Assembly: GCF_910577125.1 (NCBI RefSeq)
Contig: NZ_CAJTMN010000068.1
Location: 1-10,520, forward strand
DNA: 10,520 nucleotides
Reading direction: 5' to 3'
Source: an uncultured Rikenella sp.
GTDB taxonomy: Bacteria; Bacteroidota; Bacteroidia; Bacteroidales; Rikenellaceae
The position numbers and the translations under genes were made by a program. Positions 1-6,635 of this stretch are shown here, piece by piece. The notes beneath the pieces were generated by a model that saw nothing but the letters and a program-made list of their open reading frames with translations, searched no databases and was not told the DNA's origin. Numbering within the stretch: the first letter of the stretch is position 1; the number at the start of each line of letters is the position of its first letter.

Positions 1-32
1 AATCTTCGCACCGTTCTTTGTTCGCGCGCCGG

Positions 33-74
33 GCGATTCAACTGTTTCGGCGTGAGCCGAAACAGTTGAATCGC
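33..74. repeat. Perfect 18-bp inner palindrome of copy A
   Basis: The left arm GCGATTCAACTGTTTCGG (33-50) is the exact reverse complement of 57-74, with the six-base loop CGTGAG. The basal part GCGATTC/GAATCGC is shared with the palindrome at 4986-5028, but the upper stem differs. No U-run follows, so it is not a classical intrinsic terminator. Confidence 0.9.
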
Positions 75-220
75 TTCCTAAGGCGGCGGCGCGCGGTGCC
101 TTCGGGCACTCCGACAGGACCGTCTCTACCCTAACCGGACAGAACTGCCCTCGGGCCGCGCGGGCCCCACTTAGTAAGACAAAGAGAACCCTAACAAAAC
201 ACCCAACGGGTGCGTGGACG

Positions 221-239
221 GGAAATGCTGCGCATTTCC
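221..239. repeat. Short TGC-loop hairpin of copy A
   Basis: GGAAATGC (221-228), loop TGC (229-231), GCATTTCC (232-239). It lies just after the CCCTAACAAAAC block. A different perfect stem with the same TGC loop sits at the equivalent place at 4918-4950. Confidence 0.75.
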
Positions 240-338
240 ACTTTTCAACTCAGCCCAATTCTCAGCTCGCGCGCCTCACGGCGCCGCAAGACTCTGTCTT
301 TTCCCGCGCGACGGGCTCGTCTTTTCGAAAGGAAAACA

Positions 339-346
339 TAACTTTG
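339..346 (+). promoter_or_regulatory. Probable -7 promoter element (TAACTTTG)
   Basis: The sequence matches the Bacteroidetes sigma-ABfr -7 consensus TAnnTTTG and lies 32 bases before the ATG at 378. I see no good TTTG-type -33 element 19-21 bases upstream, so the call rests on the -7 match and its position. Confidence 0.5.
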
Positions 347-377
347 TTCCTCCAACTAATCCAACTTCAACTAACTC

Positions 378-2999
378 ATGAACAAACCATTCTTATGCGC
401 TGCGCTCGCGGCCCTGACGGTATGCGGAGGCACGGGAACGGCTGCTCCGAAAATCAAGGTGCAGCCCCGGATGAACTACTTCACGGAACGAGACTCGGTC
501 GCGACGATCATCGTCACCGGGAAACAGGTGCCCGGACGAGCTGTACTCGATGGCAGCGATGCAACGGTGACGCTGACCCGGCATGGCAACAAAACCTATG
601 CCCTGCCCCTCGACGCACTGAAGACGGGAGATAACACGCTGCGGGTGCGCGTCGGGGACAGCACCTACTCGGTGAGGCTCACCCGGTTGCCGCATAAGGA
701 CAACGGGGTGCAGATCGACTACCTCACGGGGGTGGTGCGGGCCGAGGGGCTGCCGGTGATTCCGAGCGGCTTCTACTGCTACTCGCCGGTGCAGCCGACG
801 CTGGCCGAAGAGGAGGCGGTGAGGGGGATGAACCTCATCTCGCCGTATCAGAACATCGGCAAACAGCCGCGCAAGGAGCGGATCGCCTATCTCGACCGGG
901 CGGCGCAGCTGGGGATGCGGGTGAACTACAACCTGCTGAGCATCGCGGGCGGCGGCGGGGGCGCCAAGGCCGCATCCACAGACAAGGCCAAGAAAATGGA
1001 GCTGCTGCGCGAGGAGATTCGGGCACTGAAAGACCATCCGGCCATCCTGTCGTGGTACGTGGCCGACGAGCCGGAGGGACAGGGCATCTCGGCGGAGACT
1101 TTGGAAGAGATTTACGACATTATCCGCGCCGAAGACCCATACCATCCGATCACACTGGTCATTATGTCGGCAGGGCCGGGACGGCACTACGCCGCGTCGT
1201 GCGACATCATCATGGCGGACACCTATCCGGTGCCCAATTCGTCGGCTTCGGACGTGATCGGCACGATCCGGGGGCTGCGCGAGGAGCTGCAATACGAAAA
1301 GTCGATCTGGTACGTACCCCAGACGTTCGGAGGGGCGGAGTTCTGGACGCGCGAGCCGACTCCGGCCGAAATCCGCATGATGACGTGGGGGGCGGCGCTG
1401 GAGGGGGCGCGGGGATTCCAGTCGTTTATCCGGCACGGCCTCAACGGGTTCCCGAAAAATCAGTTCATGTGGGAGACCTATGCCAAGACGTGCCGCGAAA
1501 TCCAGGAGCTGACGCCGTTCTTCGAACAGGGGACGGAACGGACGCCGCGGGTGGCTTCGGCGGCGAAGTTGGAGACTCGGACGTATACGCTGGGAAAACA
1601 AACGGTGGCGGTGCTCCTCAACCCGGGGCCGGAGACGGCGGCTTACAAGCTGGTGCTGCCGGATGCTTTCAACGGAAAGGCGTACGACCTGTCGGACAAC
1701 AGTGTGCGGGAGGTGGTGAACGGGACGATCGACGGGGTGCTGGCGCCGTTCGGGGTACAGGTGCTCCGGATGTTCGCCGATGCGGCGGAGAAACAGGCCT
1801 ATGCGGGCGACAACCGGCCGGTCAGCGGGAGCAATCTGCTGATCGACCCGAGCTTCGAATGGCAGTACAGCGTCTCGGGCAATGTGCCGGCGGCGGTCTA
1901 CGGGAATGCCGGCAAAGACCGGGGGGCGACGTATGCGATCGATTCGCGGGTGGCGTACCACGGGGGACACTCGCTGCGGATGATCACGCCGAAATCGGGC
2001 GAGGGGGCGTCGGTCAGTTTCTACCCGCTGCCGCTCCAGCTGGGCAAAAGCTATATCATGACGGTGTGGGCGCGGGCGTCGGAGGCGTCGATCAACCGGC
2101 TGAAAAAGGGCGAAAAGATGCGGTTCCGGCTCAACTTGGGGAACATCGCGTCGCAGGAGTTCGAGCTGACGGACAAATGGACGAAGTACGAACTGAGCGC
2201 GACTTACACGAAGGCGGCGAGCGAGGCGCGGTATCTGAATTCGTCGATCACGCTGCTGACGGCGGGAACGGCGTGGTTCGACCTGCTGGAGGTGGTGCCG
2301 GACATGGATTTCTCGGTGGCGCAGGACGCGGATGACCCGCGGAGTTTCCGGGTGACGATGAACAACCACATTCCGGAGGGGGTGATCCGCTATACGCTGG
2401 ACGGGGCAGAGCCGACGGCGGAGTCGACACTTTACACGGAGCCGGTGAAGATCAGCGATGTGCGGGTGGTGAAGGCGCGGGTCTTCGGGCCGGACGGACG
2501 AAGCTACGGGGTGACGGAGCAGCAGGTGGCGGCGCACAAGGCACTGGGCGCGGGGGTAACTTACCTGAAGCCGTACACGAAGTATTCGGGCGGGGGCGAC
2601 GGGGCGCTGACGGACGGTCGTGTGGGGGCGTTGCGGTTCGCGGATCCGGCGTGGCAGGGCTTTATCGGCAACGACCTGGAGGCGGTGATCGACCTGGGAG
2701 CGGCGGTGCCGGTGGAACGGATCACGGCGCAGTTCCTGCACTCGCGGGGGGACTGGATCGTGCCGCCGACGTCGGTGGAATACCTGCTCTCGTCGGACGG
2801 GACGGCCTTCGAGTCGCTGGGAGTAATCGAGCTGGGCGGGGCGAAGGATGAACCGATGCACAAGGTGCCTGTCTCTAAGGAGAATATCGGTAAGACGGCC
2901 CGTTATATCAAGGTGATCGCGCGGGGACACGGCAAGATGCCGGCGTGGCATAGCCATGATGACGCGTGGCTGTTCTGCGACGAGGTGATTGTGGAATAG
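378..2999 (+). CDS. Secreted multidomain glycoside-hydrolase-like protein with carbohydrate-binding C-terminus
   Basis: An 873-residue exported protein, probably acting on glycans in the periplasm or at the cell surface. Residues 1-23 form a Sec signal peptide (MNKPFLCAALAALTVCGG); C16 lacks a good lipobox. Residues 25-105 look like a beta-sandwich. Residues 115-470 look like a TIM barrel with a small beta domain; WYVADEPEG (226-234) resembles the clan GH-A beta-strand 4 motif, making E231 a candidate acid/base. The nucleophile is not clear (E321 or E342 are possible). Residues 485-640 (NLLIDPSFEW onward) resemble a CBM4/9-type module. Residues 645-720 (IRYTLDGAEPTAESTLYTEP) are a chitobiase-C/Fn3-associated type module. 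Residues 725-873 resemble the F5/8 discoidin-like domain that ends many Bacteroides beta-hexosaminidases. The family and substrate are not assigned. The start is supported by the signal peptide and the promoter just upstream. The gene stands alone and converges with the next one. Confidence 0.85.
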   Translation: MNKPFLCAALAALTVCGGTGTAAPKIKVQPRMNYFTERDSVATIIVTGKQVPGRAVLDGSDATVTLTRHGNKTYALPLDALKTGDNTLRVRVGDSTYSVRLTRLPHKDNGVQIDYLTGVVRAEGLPVIPSGFYCYSPVQPTLAEEEAVRGMNLISPYQNIGKQPRKERIAYLDRAAQLGMRVNYNLLSIAGGGGGAKAASTDKAKKMELLREEIRALKDHPAILSWYVADEPEGQGISAETLEEIYDIIRAEDPYHPITLVIMSAGPGRHYAASCDIIMADTYPVPNSSASDVIGTIRGLREELQYEKSIWYVPQTFGGAEFWTREPTPAEIRMMTWGAALEGARGFQSFIRHGLNGFPKNQFMWETYAKTCREIQELTPFFEQGTERTPRVASAAKLETRTYTLGKQTVAVLLNPGPETAAYKLVLPDAFNGKAYDLSDNSVREVVNGTIDGVLAPFGVQVLRMFADAAEKQAYAGDNRPVSGSNLLIDPSFEWQYSVSGNVPAAVYGNAGKDRGATYAIDSRVAYHGGHSLRMITPKSGEGASVSFYPLPLQLGKSYIMTVWARASEASINRLKKGEKMRFRLNLGNIASQEFELTDKWTKYELSATYTKAASEARYLNSSITLLTAGTAWFDLLEVVPDMDFSVAQDADDPRSFRVTMNNHIPEGVIRYTLDGAEPTAESTLYTEPVKISDVRVVKARVFGPDGRSYGVTEQQVAAHKALGAGVTYLKPYTKYSGGGDGALTDGRVGALRFADPAWQGFIGNDLEAVIDLGAAVPVERITAQFLHSRGDWIVPPTSVEYLLSSDGTAFESLGVIELGGAKDEPMHKVPVSKENIGKTARYIKVIARGHGKMPAWHSHDDAWLFCDEVIVE

Positions 3000-3027
3000 C
3001 GGCCTTCTCCTTATAGCGAGAAAAAGC

Positions 3028-3055
3028 GGGCGTATCCTCTACGGAGGATACGCCC
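3028..3055. terminator. Probable bidirectional intrinsic terminator
   Basis: A perfect 12-bp stem, GGGCGTATCCTC (3028-3039) with GAGGATACGCCC (3044-3055), closes a TACG loop. Together with the closing C-G pair this is a stable UNCG tetraloop. An A-run (3021-3025) lies on the left and a T-rich stretch (3058-3066) on the right, so it can serve both converging genes, which end at 2999 and 3081. Confidence 0.85.
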
Positions 3056-3080
3056 GACTTCTTTATTAGCGGACGCTCGC

Positions 3081-4592
3081 TCAATCCAGCGCAAAGACGG
3101 AGAGCAGGGCGGCATGATCGGAGGGGAAGCGCACGGGATGGGTGTCGATCATCCGCGAATCCACGACGCGGACGCCCGGGCCGCAGTAATAGATAAAGTC
3201 GATCCGGTACTGGAGTTCGTCTTTCGAGACGGGCGACCAGGTATTGCCCGGATGGGTGACGGGATTCGGCCAGCGTTCGCGGAAGGAGTCCCGGAATCCG
3301 GCCTCCTCCATCAGCCGGCTGGTGGGCCACGGAATGACATATCCGCCGTGCTGCTTTTTCGTCGCCCGCGTCCAGTCCAGATGGGAGGCGATATTGAAGT
3401 CGCCGGAGACGAAGGTCGGCACCTCATCCCCAATGAATCCCGAGGAGGTGGCTTCGGCGAGGATCTGTTTCAGCTCCGAGGCCCGGGTCGACCACTCGCC
3501 GCGGAGGATCGAATCCACCGGGACGCCATCACGCAGCTGCCGGTCGGTCGAGGGCAGGTAGTGCAGCCACAGGTTGATGTAACGGATGGTCTGGGTGGCG
3601 CTGACGCGCAGCTCGACAGCCGAACAGTTGAAGGGATGGAAGATATCTTCGGCCGATACGATCGGATAGCGGCTCAGAATCGAGAGGTTCGAGCTGTGGA
3701 GATAAAAGTAGTACCCCAGTTCATCGGCGATGCGGGCTCCGGAGCCGTAGGTCTCGATCAGTCCGACGACTTCGGCGCCCGATTCGCGGATGATATCGGC
3801 CACGCGCCGAGGCCCGGCGACGGCACCGGTCTCGTTCCCGCCGTGCCAGATGTTGAAGCCCATCAGCCGCAAGGTGTCGAGCCGCCGGGGCAAAAACGGA
3901 TCGGTCAGCGGAACCGCCTGCGGCCGCTCGTTCCGGAATGCGGCGGACAGACGGGCGGGACTCCAGACGGTCGTGTCGGCTACGGCAAAATCGACGCAGC
4001 CGTTGAATGCGTTCCACTCGGAATCGTCGCTGCCGCCGATGCGCAGCCGGAAGGAGCCGTCGAGCGAACCGAGCTCTTTCAGGTTATAAAGGGCGGTCTG
4101 ACAGCCGTCGTAGTAGAAGGCGGCTTTGCCGCGCCGGCGGTCGCAGGTCACGGCCAGCTGGTGCCACTGGCCGTCGTTCAGGGGCTGCCGTTCGACGGTG
4201 GGTTCGTACCACAAGCTCAGACCGGAGGTATCGGTCATACCGGCGTACCAGGATCCGTTATCCGCTGCGCCGAGGGTGAAACCGCCTTCGTGTCGCGCTT
4301 TATCGGCGGTCGTGGCGATGACGGCGCCGCCTTTCGGCTGCCGACTGCCTTCGGGCACGCGCACCCAGACGCAGAAGGTATAGCCGGACGAGGCCGCGGG
4401 GCGAAACTGACCGGAAGAATCGACCACGAAAGGTCTCCTCCACGCGGCGGCTTCGGTCAGATCCACGGCGCGAGTCTCCCGAACGCCGGGGACGGTGCGA
4501 TAGGAGGCGCCGGCCTGATCGGCCATCCGCCAAGTAACTTGCGCCGAGGCGACGGCGGGCAAAAACAGAAAAAGAGCCAACAACTTTCTCAT
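3081..4592 (-). CDS. Secreted LamG-domain plus endonuclease/exonuclease/phosphatase family protein
   Basis: A 503-residue exported phosphoesterase. Residues 1-18 are a signal peptide with an AxA site (AVASA, then QV). Residues 60-220 are a LamG/concanavalin-like domain, recognised by GQWHQLAVTCD (141-151) followed by AFYYDG. Residues 240-503 are an endonuclease/exonuclease/phosphatase fold with its usual metal and catalytic residues in order: N247 (MGFNIWH), E280 (VGLIET), H344 (LWLHYLP), D398 and N400 (SGDFN), D465 (RIDFIYY), D492 and H493 (SDHAAL). The family cleaves phosphodiester or phosphomonoester bonds in nucleic acids, inositol phosphates or sphingolipids; the substrate here cannot be told. 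The LamG part may bind glycan or a surface ligand. The catalytic set looks complete, so it is probably active. I found no clear promoter upstream. Confidence 0.88.
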   Translation of the reverse strand: MRKLLALFLFLPAVASAQVTWRMADQAGASYRTVPGVRETRAVDLTEAAAWRRPFVVDSSGQFRPAASSGYTFCVWVRVPEGSRQPKGGAVIATTADKARHEGGFTLGAADNGSWYAGMTDTSGLSLWYEPTVERQPLNDGQWHQLAVTCDRRRGKAAFYYDGCQTALYNLKELGSLDGSFRLRIGGSDDSEWNAFNGCVDFAVADTTVWSPARLSAAFRNERPQAVPLTDPFLPRRLDTLRLMGFNIWHGGNETGAVAGPRRVADIIRESGAEVVGLIETYGSGARIADELGYYFYLHSSNLSILSRYPIVSAEDIFHPFNCSAVELRVSATQTIRYINLWLHYLPSTDRQLRDGVPVDSILRGEWSTRASELKQILAEATSSGFIGDEVPTFVSGDFNIASHLDWTRATKKQHGGYVIPWPTSRLMEEAGFRDSFRERWPNPVTHPGNTWSPVSKDELQYRIDFIYYCGPGVRVVDSRMIDTHPVRFPSDHAALLSVFALD

Positions 4593-4651
4593 CCTACATC
4601 ATTCTGGTTTTCAATCTTTTGAATCGTCCATCCGCTTAAGTGAACGGTGCG

Positions 4652-4686
4652 GCCTTGGTTCGCGCGCCGGGGCGGCGGCGCGCGGG
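4652..4686 (+). repeat. Repeat outer stem lacking the inner palindrome
   Basis: TTCGCGCGCCGG is followed directly by GGCGGCGGCGCGCGG. These are the two flanks that enclose the palindrome in copy A (21-32 and 82-96). The outer arms CGCGCGCC (4661-4668) and GGCGCGCG (4677-4684) are only eight bases apart. It looks like an unfilled or deleted version of the unit. Confidence 0.7.
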
Positions 4687-4720
4687 TAGAATTTTTCGCG
4701 CGTCGGGGCGATTCAGCCGT

Positions 4721-4793
4721 CGCCCGCTTGAAGAGGGATTTCATCTCGATTTTGCTCATCGCAAAACGAGCGAAATCCCTCTTTAAGCGGGCG
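4721..4793. repeat. Long imperfect inner palindrome of copy B1
   Basis: The 35-base left arm (4721-4755) pairs with the 33-base right arm (4761-4793) around the loop TCATC, with one mismatch and two small bulges. The shared core is CGCCCGCTT, then AAGAGGGATTTC, then CTCG, then TTTTGC. The stem sequence is largely different from that of copy A at the same place in the unit. Confidence 0.88.
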
Positions 4794-4917
4794 GGCGGTG
4801 CGTGCCGCACTCCCAATTGGCAGCCTCTACCCCAACAGGATGGAACTACCCTGCGCGGGCGGCGGCCGGCCAATAAGGCAAAAAGAGCCCTAACAAAACG
4901 CCCGATGAGCGCCCCGG

Positions 4918-4950
4918 CAGTATAAGCGATACTGCGTATCGCTTATACTG
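4918..4950. repeat. Perfect 15-bp TGC-loop hairpin of copy B1
   Basis: CAGTATAAGCGATAC (4918-4932), loop TGC (4933-4935), then the exact reverse complement (4936-4950). It is the counterpart of the 8-bp TGC-loop hairpin at 221-239 but has an unrelated stem sequence. Confidence 0.9.
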
Positions 4951-4967
4951 GTTCGCTGCACCCAGCT

Positions 4968-5056
4968 CTTTGTCGCGCGCCTCACGCGATTCCTTCTATT
5001 TTGACTCACCGTCAAAATAGAGAATCGCTTCTTTAGGCGGCGGCGCGCGGTCGAGC
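4968..5056 (+). repeat. Repeat unit B3 with inner palindrome
   Basis: The outer arms are CGCGCGCC (4974-4981) and GGCGCGCG (5042-5049). The inner arms are 4986-5005 and 5011-5028, which pair except for a two-base bulge around the loop TCACC. The basal GCGATTC/GAATCGCTT is the same as in copy A. The apical part, TATTTTGAC/GTCAAAATA, is partly shared with the palindrome at 10373-10416. After the outer stem the sequence no longer follows the CTCTACCC block, so this unit is partial. Confidence 0.8.
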
Positions 5057-5074
5057 TTTGTGCCGCCTCGAACC

Positions 5075-5098
5075 GTACCTTTCTTGAAAGAAAGGTAC
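5075..5098. repeat. 11-bp palindrome downstream of murE
   Basis: GTACCTTTCTT (5075-5085) and AAGAAAGGTAC (5088-5098) are exact reverse complements separated by GA. In the murE direction no T-run follows, so it could act as a weak terminator or a 3' end stabiliser, but neither is shown. Confidence 0.65.
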
Positions 5099-5166
5099 CC
5101 AAAGAACTTTCAGTTAGCTACGCTACGCCTTAGGCTCCGCAATCCTTAGTCTTTGTTCGCGCGCCG

Positions 5167-6615
5167 TCACGCGAACGCGGCGGTCACCTCTTCGCGGTCG
5201 TCGAAGTGGTGGCGCACGCCGGCGACCTCCTGATAGGGCTCGTGTCCTTTACCGGCCACCAGCACCACGTCGCCGGGCCGGGCCAGGGCGATCGCCGTCC
5301 GGATCGCCTCCCGACGATCGACGATGGTCAGCGTCCGGGACAACTGTACGGCATCCAAACCGGCACGCATCTCGTCCAATATGGCCTGCGGCTCCTCGAA
5401 CCGCGGGTTGTCCGAGGTCAGAATCACGCGGGAGGAGCCGTCGGCTGCCACCCGGGCCATCACGGGACGCTTCGTCGCATCGCGGTTCCCGCCGCAACCG
5501 ACCACGGTAATCAGCTGGGCGTCAGGCTTCCGCAGTTCGTTGATCGTGTCGATCACGTTCTGCAAGGCATCCGGCGTGTGGGCGTAGTCCACGATGGCCA
5601 GACGCCCGTCGGCGCTCCGAATCTGTTCGAACCGGCCACTCACCGGACGCAGGGTGCTCAGGATACGCAGCACTTCGGCCGGCTCCTGCCCCAGCTCCAC
5701 GGCGGCGCCGTAAATCGCGGTCAGGTTGTAGGCGTTGAACCGCCCGATGAACTGCACCCACACGTCGCGACCGGCCAGCGACAGCTGCATCCCGTCCGGA
5801 AGCTCTTCGACGATCCGGCACTGATAATCGGCCGCGTTGCGCAACGAATAGGTCGCCCGACGACGAACCGAGGCGTTCTGGAGCATCACCTCGCCGTTCC
5901 GATCGTCGATATTGGTCAGCGCGAAGGCCTCCCCGGGCAGCCGGGTGAAAAAGGCCTGCTTCGCGCGGATGTACTCCGCAAAGGTCTTGTGGTAGTCGAG
6001 GTGGTCGTGGGTGATGTTGGTGAAAATTCCTCCCGCAAACTGAAGGCCGCCGATCCGCTGCTGCACCACGCTGTGGGAGCTGACCTCCATAAAACAGTAG
6101 TCGCACCCGGTCTCGACCATCTCGGCCAGCAGCCGATTGAGGGTCAGCGGATCGGGCGTCGTGTGGGTGGAATCGATCCGCCGGTCGCCCACGCGGTAGA
6201 CGACGGTCGAAATCAGCCCGCAGCGGTGTCCCAAGGCCGTAAAGAGGTCGTACAACAAGGTAGCGACAGTGGTTTTTCCGTTGGTGCCGGTCACGCCGAC
6301 AAGACGGAGCTGCCGGCTGGGGTGTCCGTAAAAGGCTCCGGCCAGCTCGGCCAAAGCTGCCGCGCTGTCCTCCACGACGACGTAGCAGACAGACGGGTTC
6401 AACGCTCCCTGCGACAGGGTCTCGCAGACGACGGCCGAGGCGCCGCGCTCCACAGCGGCGGCGATATAGTCGTGTCCGTCGCTCACGGTGCCGCGCACGG
6501 CGACGAACAGGTCGCCGGATTCGACGGCGCGCGAGTCGAAACGGACGGCACGGATCTCCGACGGCTCGGGCCCGACAATCCGGGTAGCCGGCAGTTGTTG
6601 GAAGTTCGGTTTCAT
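5167..6615 (-). CDS. murE: UDP-N-acetylmuramoyl-tripeptide synthetase, meso-diaminopimelate-adding
   Basis: A 482-residue cytoplasmic Mur ligase that adds meso-diaminopimelate to UDP-MurNAc-L-Ala-D-Glu using ATP. The N-terminal substrate domain is residues 1-100. The ATP loop is GVTGTNGKTT (107-116), followed by TTPD (152-155), the central-domain motif MEVSSHSVVQQR (176-187) and the probable carbamylated lysine K219 in RAKQAF. The C-terminal domain has DYAHTPDAL (343-351), GGNRDATKR (375-383), DNPR (402-405) and GKGHEPYQE (455-463). DNPR is the family marker for the mDAP-type enzyme; lysine-adding enzymes differ there. The length is typical. The start follows the upstream gene by 20 bases, implying one transcript. 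The stop codon touches a repeat motif. No other cell-wall (dcw) genes are present beside it. Confidence 0.96.
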   Translation of the reverse strand: MKPNFQQLPATRIVGPEPSEIRAVRFDSRAVESGDLFVAVRGTVSDGHDYIAAAVERGASAVVCETLSQGALNPSVCYVVVEDSAAALAELAGAFYGHPSRQLRLVGVTGTNGKTTVATLLYDLFTALGHRCGLISTVVYRVGDRRIDSTHTTPDPLTLNRLLAEMVETGCDYCFMEVSSHSVVQQRIGGLQFAGGIFTNITHDHLDYHKTFAEYIRAKQAFFTRLPGEAFALTNIDDRNGEVMLQNASVRRRATYSLRNAADYQCRIVEELPDGMQLSLAGRDVWVQFIGRFNAYNLTAIYGAAVELGQEPAEVLRILSTLRPVSGRFEQIRSADGRLAIVDYAHTPDALQNVIDTINELRKPDAQLITVVGCGGNRDATKRPVMARVAADGSSRVILTSDNPRFEEPQAILDEMRAGLDAVQLSRTLTIVDRREAIRTAIALARPGDVVLVAGKGHEPYQEVAGVRHHFDDREEVTAAFA

Positions 6616-6635
6616 TTCAACGGGAAAAAAATCGG

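Larger units (their letters stand above)
14..262 (+). repeat. Dispersed structured repeat, copy A
   Basis: In order, the unit has: an outer stem CGCGCGCC (23-30) pairing with GGCGCGCG (88-95); an inner perfect 18-bp palindrome (33-50 with 57-74, loop CGTGAG); a GTGCC-TTCG-GGCAC hairpin (96-109); the block CTCTACCCTAAC (124-135); a GC-rich block shared in inverted form with copy C (150-170); AACCCTAACAAAAC (187-200); and a hairpin with an 8-bp stem and TGC loop (221-239). The order recurs at 4697-4970 and, reversed, at 10435-10252. The boundaries are approximate. Conservation of flanks and of pairing is read directly; any function is unknown. Confidence 0.8.
1..377. other. Non-coding region with repeat copy A and the promoter of the next gene
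   Basis: I see no credible gene here. Positions 14 to about 262 are a structured repeat unit (listed separately). Positions 268-284 look like a miniature unit: CGCGCGCC, then a GCGCC-TCAC-GGCGC hairpin (271-284). A T/A-richer leader from about 320 carries a Bacteroidetes-type -7 element. The short frames that cross this region have no recognisable protein features. Confidence 0.8.
4697..4970 (+). repeat. Dispersed structured repeat, copy B1
   Basis: It follows the order of copy A with many differences: a degraded outer CGCGCGTC, a long inner palindrome (4721-4793), a GTGCG-TGC-CGCAC hairpin (4798-4810), GCCTCTACCCCAAC (4822-4835), GGAACTACCCTGCGCGGGC (4842-4860), GAGCCCTAACAAAACGCCC (4885-4903) and a TGC-loop hairpin (4918-4950). 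The boundaries are approximate. Confidence 0.75.
4593..5166. other. Non-coding, repeat-packed region between murE and the phosphoesterase gene
   Basis: 574 bases without a credible gene. They hold at least three repeat units (4652-4686, 4697-4970, 4968-5056), an 11-bp-stem hairpin (5075-5098) and a fourth CGCGCGCC motif (5158-5165) beside the murE stop codon. Both flanking genes run on the minus strand, so this region is downstream of murE and upstream of the phosphoesterase gene. I saw no TAnnTTTG element in the bases next to the latter's start. Confidence 0.8.

Noticed and set aside
33..74. Classical rho-independent terminators formed by the palindromes
   Set aside because: No T-run follows the stems in either direction at 33-74, 4918-4950 or 10373-10416. 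A role at 3' ends remains possible but not by this signature.
393..2957. 854-codon open frame antisense to the hydrolase gene
   Set aside because: Arg/Pro/His-rich low-complexity product with no domain pattern. It arises from the GC bias at third codon positions of the opposite gene, which has a signal peptide and recognisable domains.
3114..4622. 502-codon plus-strand frame opposite the phosphoesterase gene
   Set aside because: Gly/Arg/Asp-rich shadow. The minus-strand frame has a signal peptide and a full catalytic motif set.
4647..4925. Small open frames (about 92-94 codons, both strands) inside the repeat region
   Set aside because: They consist of the repeat and palindrome sequence itself, with Arg/Ala-rich products and no start-site support.
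4593..5166. CRISPR array
   Set aside because: The repeats are not evenly spaced, differ in sequence and are palindromes inside longer units. No cas genes are present.
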